A stretch of DNA of 64,000 nucleotides. Source: JAEUPI01 sp046348365 (lineage in GTDB: Bacteria > Pseudomonadota > Gammaproteobacteria > Burkholderiales > Burkholderiaceae_C). The stretch spans positions 372,001 to 436,000 of the forward strand of contig JAXMEL010000004.1 of assembly GCA_046348365.1 (NCBI GenBank). The letters run 5' to 3'. The position numbers were made by a program, and so were the translations under genes. Of the stretch, positions 59,291 to 64,000 are shown piece after piece; the stretch's first letter is position 1; each line of letters starts with the position of its first letter. The notes under the pieces were generated by a model that was given only the letters and a program-made list of their open reading frames with translations, searched no databases and was not told the origin of the DNA.

Positions 59291-61573
59291 CTACAGCTTC
59301 AGCTCCAGCCGCATCTGCCAGGTGGTGTAGCTCTGCGACAGCGTGCGCGAGGTTTCGCGCGAGGTCGCGCCCGGCGCGCTCTCGAAGTCGAGGCTGCCGC
59401 CGGTGAGGTAATCGAGCGGCGCGACGTTGGTGGCCGACACGCGCAGCGCGACGCCGGGCTGGAAGGTCCACAGCGCGTAGGCGTCGAACACGCGCTTGCG
59501 GCCGACGAGCGCGCTCTGCTCCTCGGAGATGCGCGTGTCGTAGCCGGGCGTGAAGTTGATGTTGCCGCCGAGGGTGAGCGGCAGGCTGCGCAGGCGGTAG
59601 TCGGCGCCGAGGTTGGCCGTCATCTTCGGCTGCTGGTCGAGCCGGTTGTCGGGGCCGGGCACGCTCTTGACGTGCGAATCGAAGACGCTGCAGTTGGCGC
59701 GCAGCTCCAGCGGCGGCGCGTCGGCCATCACTTCGCTGAGGCGGAACTTGGCCTCCAGCTCGAGGCCCTGCGTGGTGGCATCGCCCACGTTCTGCGGCCG
59801 CGACACCCAGCGCGGCACCGGCGCCCACGACACCGTTTCGAGCGCGGTCACGCTGCGCATGTAGTCGCGGATGCGGCGGTAGAACACATTGGCGCTCAGC
59901 ACGCCGCCGGCGCCGAGATAGCGCTCGGCGGCAACGTCGATGCCGGTGGCCAGCTCGGGTTTCAGTTCGGGGTTGCCGGCACGGTCGGGGCTGGTCGGCG
60001 TGTTCGCGCCGGGCACCGGGTAGCGGTTCGACAGGCTCGGCCGGCCCAGCAGCTGGCTCATCGACGGCGACTTGTAGCTGCGCGTGAGGCTGAGGCGGAT
60101 CTGGTCGCGGCCCTGCGCTTCGGGCTTCCACACCGCATGCAGCAGCGGCGTCCACACGCTGCTGCGGTTGCGCGGCGTGGCGCCATCCTCGCCCGTGCCC
60201 TGCGTGCCGATGCCTTCCCAGCGCAGGCCGGCGTGCGCGGCCCAGTGGGGGTTGACGTTCCATTCGTCCTGCACGAACAGCGCCACGCGCGTGCTGCGGG
60301 CCTGCAGGTTGTCGCCGAAGTCGGTCAGCAGCGGCGCGCCGTCGCGCAGCGACGTGCGCTCCTCGCTGCGGCGCACCGCCTCGACCTCGCCGCCGCCGAC
60401 CAGGCTGTGCTCGTTGTCGAGCAGCTGCGAGAGCTTGAGGCCGAGCGTCAGCGAGCGGTCGCGGATCGACGCCGTGTCGTCCACCGTGCCGAGCAACGCG
60501 TCGGCCGCGTCGCGCTCGTTGCGCAGCGTGTGGTTGTGGCTGCGCGACTCGCCGCCGTTGCCGCGCCACTCGGCGCGCAGGCCGTCGCCGAGGATGTGGC
60601 GCCACTGGCCGAGCACGCGCAGCATCGAGAAGCGCCAGTCGGTGTGCGAGGCGGCATGGTCGTAGGCGGGCGGATCGACGCCCAGCGACTGATCGATGCG
60701 GCTGGTGCGGTCGATCTTGCCTTCGGAGGCGGTGATGAACGGCGCCAGGAAGCCGTTCTGGCCGCGCTCGCCCTGCCATTGCAGCCGCGTGGCCAGGTGC
60801 ACGTTGTGCTTGCGCTCGACGGCGTTGTTGGTTTCCACCGCCTCGCGCGTGGGCGTGGCGGTGGCCACGTCTTCGTCGGTGGTCGTGGTGGTGCTGTGGT
60901 AGTCCTGCTCGCCGCCCTGCGCCGACAGCGAGAGGTTCATCGTCCACGCGTCGTCGAGCTTGATGTTGCGCGTCCAGTTGCCGCCGGCGCCGCCGTGGCC
61001 GTGCTCGTATTGGCCGCCGACGCGCACGTCGTTGACGCGGCGCTGGTAGCCCTCGCGCGTGATGATGTTGATGGTGCCGCCGATCGCGCGCGCGCCGGTC
61101 TCGGCGGTGGGCGCGCGCAGGATCTCGATGCGCTCGATCTGGTCGGGGCTCAGCGAATCGATCGAGAAGCCCGGCGGCACGCGGTCGCCGTCGAGCAGGA
61201 TCTGCGTGTAGCCCGCGCCGAGGCCGCGAAAGCGGATCGCACCGCCGCGCCCCGGCGCGCCGCCCAGCGTCACGCCCGGCATGCGCTTGAGGATCTCGCC
61301 CAGCGTGGCATCGCCCTGGCGCTCGATCTCCTCGCGGCCGATCACGATCTTGGCCGCCGTGCTCTGGCGGCGCTGCTCGCTGTCGCTGCCGCGGCCGCCG
61401 GTGATCTCCACGCGCTGGCCGGGCGGCGCGGCGGGCGGCGCGGCGCGCGGCTCTGCGGCCGGCGCCGGTGGTGGCTCGGTTGCGGGCGCGGGGGTCTGCG
61501 CCAGCGCGATGCCGGCCTGCGTGAGCAGGCCGGCGAGCAGGGCGAGTCGATGCGGCGCGCGCGGTGGCTTCAT
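59291..61573 (-). CDS. TonB-dependent receptor (FecA/CirA-like plug)
   Basis: A 760-residue receptor with signal peptide (RLALLAGLLTQAGIALAQ), a Pro/Ala-rich spacer, plug domain (RVEITGGRGSDSEQRRQSTA, ILKRMPGVTLGGAPGRGGAI, RFRGLGAGYTQILLDGDRVP, IEILRAPTAETGARAIGGTI) and a barrel ending in MRLELKL. The REI-type start is coupled by ATGA to the stop of rlhA upstream. Ligand unknown. Confidence 0.92.
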   Translation of the reverse strand: MKPPRAPHRLALLAGLLTQAGIALAQTPAPATEPPPAPAAEPRAAPPAAPPGQRVEITGGRGSDSEQRRQSTAAKIVIGREEIERQGDATLGEILKRMPGVTLGGAPGRGGAIRFRGLGAGYTQILLDGDRVPPGFSIDSLSPDQIERIEILRAPTAETGARAIGGTINIITREGYQRRVNDVRVGGQYEHGHGGAGGNWTRNIKLDDAWTMNLSLSAQGGEQDYHSTTTTTDEDVATATPTREAVETNNAVERKHNVHLATRLQWQGERGQNGFLAPFITASEGKIDRTSRIDQSLGVDPPAYDHAASHTDWRFSMLRVLGQWRHILGDGLRAEWRGNGGESRSHNHTLRNERDAADALLGTVDDTASIRDRSLTLGLKLSQLLDNEHSLVGGGEVEAVRRSEERTSLRDGAPLLTDFGDNLQARSTRVALFVQDEWNVNPHWAAHAGLRWEGIGTQGTGEDGATPRNRSSVWTPLLHAVWKPEAQGRDQIRLSLTRSYKSPSMSQLLGRPSLSNRYPVPGANTPTSPDRAGNPELKPELATGIDVAAERYLGAGGVLSANVFYRRIRDYMRSVTALETVSWAPVPRWVSRPQNVGDATTQGLELEAKFRLSEVMADAPPLELRANCSVFDSHVKSVPGPDNRLDQQPKMTANLGADYRLRSLPLTLGGNINFTPGYDTRISEEQSALVGRKRVFDAYALWTFQPGVALRVSATNVAPLDYLTGGSLDFESAPGATSRETSRTLSQSYTTWQMRLELKL

Positions 61574-63522
61574 GCGGCAACGGGCGGTCGCGCGCGGTAG
61601 AAGGTCAACGGCGCGGCCGCCGCCTCGGCCAGCACGCGCCGCTCGAGCTTGCCGACCACGTGCATCTCGCAGGCCTTGCAGTCGAAGCGCAGGCTCAGCG
61701 TGTCGCCACCGCTCTTCATCACCAGCGGCTCGGCGCGCACCGTGCCCTGCACGCCGGTGACGCCCTTGGCCTGCTTGGGGCACAGGCTCAGCGACGAGCG
61801 CACGCAGTGCTTCGTGATCATCAGGCTCACCTCGCCGAGTTCCTCGTGGCTCTCGTAGGCGGCATCGACGATGCGCACGCCGTGTTTCAGGTAGAACTCG
61901 TGCGCCTTGTGGTTGTAGACATTGGCGAGGTAGCTGAGCGCATCGCCCGGGTAGGGCGCCGGCGGCTCGACGGGCGCCGCGCGCGGCAGCCGCGCCAGCG
62001 CGGCAGCGCGCTGCGTTTCGAGCGCGGCGACGGCGTCGCGGCGCAGCGTGTTGGCCACGCTGACCGGCACGAACCACGGTTCGGCGAACGCGATATCGAC
62101 GCGCGTGGCCTCGAAGATCGTGGTGCCGAGCTTGGTCAGATGCTCGCGGATCGTGGCGTCGGCCTTGCCGGCGTCGTGCGCGCGCTCGTGGGCGTGGGCG
62201 ACGCGCGCCTGCGCCGTGTGGCCGTCGGCATCGGTGATCGCGAGGGCGAAGCCGCTTGCGGTGTCGCCGAGCACGAGCTGCACGCCGATGCGCCGCTCGG
62301 CACTCGGTTTGGCGAGCAGCCGCTCCCAGGCCATGTCGCGGTTGCGGTGGAGCTGCGTATGCGGCCGCAAGCCCTTCAGCGTCTCGATCGGCTCGTTGGG
62401 CACCACGCGCCAGGCGTTGCCGCCGAGTGCTTGCACGGTGTTGGCCTGCAGGCCGATCAGCTCCTTCTGCATGTCGAAGTAGGTGAGGCCGTCGCCGTTG
62501 GCGAGCGTCAGCGCGTCGTCGTGGAGCTGAACGTCGACGTGATCGCGCCCCACGCGCAGCACCTCGCCGACGGCGAGGCCGGCATGCTTGGGCGTGTCGA
62601 AGGCGCCGAGGTCGTCGCGGCGGCCGTGCACGAAGTAGTCGGTCGCGCCGCGGTTGAAGTTGCGCTGCGGATCGGGCGTGAACGCGAAGCGCGTGCGCCC
62701 CGACGAGGCGGCGCGCAGATCGCTGCGCGATTCGAGCAGTGCGTCGATCAACTGCCGGTAGTGCGCCGTCACGTTCTTCACGGTGGCGAGGTCCTTGTAG
62801 CGGCCCTCGATCTTGAAGCTGCGCACGCCGGCATCGACCAGCGCGGCGAGGTTGGCGCTCTGGTCGTTGTCCTGCAGCGAGAGCACGTGCTTCTCGTGCG
62901 CGATCACGCGGCCCTGCGCATCGGTCACCGTGTAGGGCAGCCGGCATTCCTGCGAGCAGTTGCCGCGGTTGGCGCTGCGGCCGGTGTGCGCGTGGCTGAT
63001 GTAGCACTGGCCCGAGTAGGCCACGCACAGCGCGCCGTGCACGAAGAACTCGAGCGTGGCGCGGTCGACCTGCGCGCGCACCGCGCGGATCTGCTCCAGC
63101 GTGAGCTCGCGCGCGAGGATGATCTTGGAGAAGCCCGCGTCCTGCAGGAAGCGCGCCTTCTCGGGCGTGCGCGTGTCGCACTGCGTGCTCGCGTGCAGCT
63201 GGATCGGCGGCAGGTCGATTTCGAGCAGCCCCATGTCCTGCACGATCAGCGCGTCGATGCCGGCATCCCAGGCCTGCCAGGCGACGCGGCGCGCCGTCTC
63301 CAGCTCGTCGTCGCGCAAGATGGTGTTGAGCGTCATGTACACGCGCGCGCCGAAGCGATGCGCGTGCGCCGCGAGCGGCGCGAGGCTCGCGATGTCGTTG
63401 CTCGCCTTGTCGCGCGCGCCGAAGGCCGGGCCGCCGATGTACACCGCATCGGCGCCGTGGTTCACCGCCTCGATGCCGATCGCGGCGTCGCGCGCCGGGG
63501 CGAGCAGCTCGAGCACGTCCAT
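61570..63522 (-). CDS. rlhA: U32-family protein, RlhA-like 23S rRNA hydroxylase
   Basis: A 650-residue protein of the U32 family. The U32 signature is clear: EFFVHGALCVAYSGQCYIS, followed by NRGNCSQECRLPY with the cysteine set that binds iron-sulfur. Length matches E. coli RlhA (653 residues), which hydroxylates C2501 of 23S rRNA, and not the shorter TrhP/YegQ, UbiU or UbiV. ATG 63522 (MDVLELLAPARD) is the natural start; it lies 10 bases after thrH. Confidence 0.88.
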   Translation of the reverse strand: MDVLELLAPARDAAIGIEAVNHGADAVYIGGPAFGARDKASNDIASLAPLAAHAHRFGARVYMTLNTILRDDELETARRVAWQAWDAGIDALIVQDMGLLEIDLPPIQLHASTQCDTRTPEKARFLQDAGFSKIILARELTLEQIRAVRAQVDRATLEFFVHGALCVAYSGQCYISHAHTGRSANRGNCSQECRLPYTVTDAQGRVIAHEKHVLSLQDNDQSANLAALVDAGVRSFKIEGRYKDLATVKNVTAHYRQLIDALLESRSDLRAASSGRTRFAFTPDPQRNFNRGATDYFVHGRRDDLGAFDTPKHAGLAVGEVLRVGRDHVDVQLHDDALTLANGDGLTYFDMQKELIGLQANTVQALGGNAWRVVPNEPIETLKGLRPHTQLHRNRDMAWERLLAKPSAERRIGVQLVLGDTASGFALAITDADGHTAQARVAHAHERAHDAGKADATIREHLTKLGTTIFEATRVDIAFAEPWFVPVSVANTLRRDAVAALETQRAAALARLPRAAPVEPPAPYPGDALSYLANVYNHKAHEFYLKHGVRIVDAAYESHEELGEVSLMITKHCVRSSLSLCPKQAKGVTGVQGTVRAEPLVMKSGGDTLSLRFDCKACEMHVVGKLERRVLAEAAAAPLTFYRARPPVAA

Positions 63523-63532
63523 CTTGGCGACT

Positions 63533-64000
63533 TCAGGCGGCCGCGGCCAGGCGCTTCGACGCGGCGTCGATCGCCGCCTCGAGCTCGGCATACGAGCGCG
63601 TCACCGGGAACTGCGGAAACTGCGCCACGATGTTCTCCGGCGGGTGGATGAAGAAGCCCGCGTCGGCGGCCTGCAGCATGCCGGTGTCGTTGTACGAATC
63701 GCCCGCGGCCATGACCTGGAAGTTCAGGCCCTTCAGTGCGATCACCGCCTGGCGCTTCTGGTCCTTCTGGCGCAACTTGTAGTCGACCACGCGGCCGCTG
63801 GCGTCGGCGATCAGCCGGTGGCACAACAGCGTCGGCCGCCCGAGCTGCTGCATCAGCGGGTCGGCGAACTCGTAGAACGTGTCGGAAAGGATCACCACCT
63901 GGAAGCGCGCGCGCAGCCGGTCGAGGAAGCTGCGCGCGCCCTCCATCGGGCTCATGCCGGCGATCACGCGCTGGATGTCGGGCAGCTTCAGGCCGTGCTG
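63533..64000 (-). CDS. thrH: ThrH phosphoserine phosphatase/homoserine phosphotransferase (5' end beyond window)
   Basis: The last 155 residues of a HAD-family enzyme, cut by the right edge. QHGLKLPDIQRVIAG, FQVVILSDTFYEFADPLMQQ, LGRPTLLCH, KLRQKDQKRQAVIALK and AAGDSYNDTGML match Pseudomonas ThrH (about 205 residues) closely. ThrH dephosphorylates phosphoserine and transfers phosphate to homoserine. The catalytic DxD near the N-terminus lies outside the window. Confidence 0.93.
   Translation of the reverse strand, partial: QHGLKLPDIQRVIAGMSPMEGARSFLDRLRARFQVVILSDTFYEFADPLMQQLGRPTLLCHRLIADASGRVVDYKLRQKDQKRQAVIALKGLNFQVMAAGDSYNDTGMLQAADAGFFIHPPENIVAQFPQFPVTRSYAELEAAIDAASKRLAAAA

Overview
The window is a very GC-rich, gene-dense bacterial chromosome segment. 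It has strong third-position GC, many ATGA or TGATG start/stop overlaps and few intergenic gaps. Protein families (YghU, YfiR, DUF2946, DUF2889, DUF3570/DUF4266, MlaE-type permeases with a fused STAS domain, many TonB-dependent receptors and c-di-GMP proteins) point to a betaproteobacterium, most likely Burkholderiales of the Rubrivivax/Leptothrix/Methylibium kind. That placement is inference. I see no rRNA, tRNA, CRISPR array, transposase or prophage. Long open frames antisense to the genes are common and are an effect of base composition.

Layout. 1-5.5 kb (minus): edge of a HicA-like gene, an M20 hydrolase with altered metal ligands, a VOC protein, an SDR, and a large STAND-type NTPase fused through a coiled coil and one membrane helix to a periplasmic TAXI-type binding domain. 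5.5-9.1 kb: exported protein, Old Yellow Enzyme, TonB-like protein with a very long Ala/Glu helix. 9.2-13.8 kb (minus): DUF2946, TonB-dependent receptor, BNR/Asp-box protein and thioredoxin-like protein, perhaps for copper. 13.9-27.5 kb: mixed metabolic and envelope genes, including three GST-fold proteins (one YghU), a Calx-beta repeat lipoprotein, a lytic transglycosylase and a GAF-PAS-GGDEF protein. 27.6-31.6 kb: a complete MCE lipid-transport operon headed by a cytochrome c lipoprotein. 31.6-32.2 kb: a noncoding stretch full of inverted repeats. 32.2-35.6 kb: a tandem pair of secreted paralogues that look caspase-like. 35.6-41.5 kb: J-domain/zinc-ribbon/PilZ fusion, lipoprotein, methyltransferase, dienelactone hydrolase, an L,D-transpeptidase next to a DUF882 endopeptidase, and a coiled-coil/HTH protein.

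42.4-45.3 kb is the most interesting operon: DUF4266 mini-lipoprotein, DUF3570 barrel-like protein, ApbE flavin transferase and TlpA thioredoxin. The DUF3570 protein carries a perfect match to the ApbE flavinylation motif (DALTGAS), so the operon may build a covalently flavinylated outer-membrane redox protein. 45.4-52.8 kb (minus): TonB-dependent receptor, YfiR, hybrid kinase and REC-PAS-GGDEF-EAL regulator in one tightly coupled operon. 53.1-55.6 kb: aldo/keto reductase and small exported or membrane proteins around a good bidirectional terminator. 55.7-64 kb (minus): thrH (cut by the window edge), rlhA, a TonB-dependent receptor, a luciferase-like flavin oxidoreductase and a second MCE system that has permease, MCE protein and lipoprotein but no ATPase.
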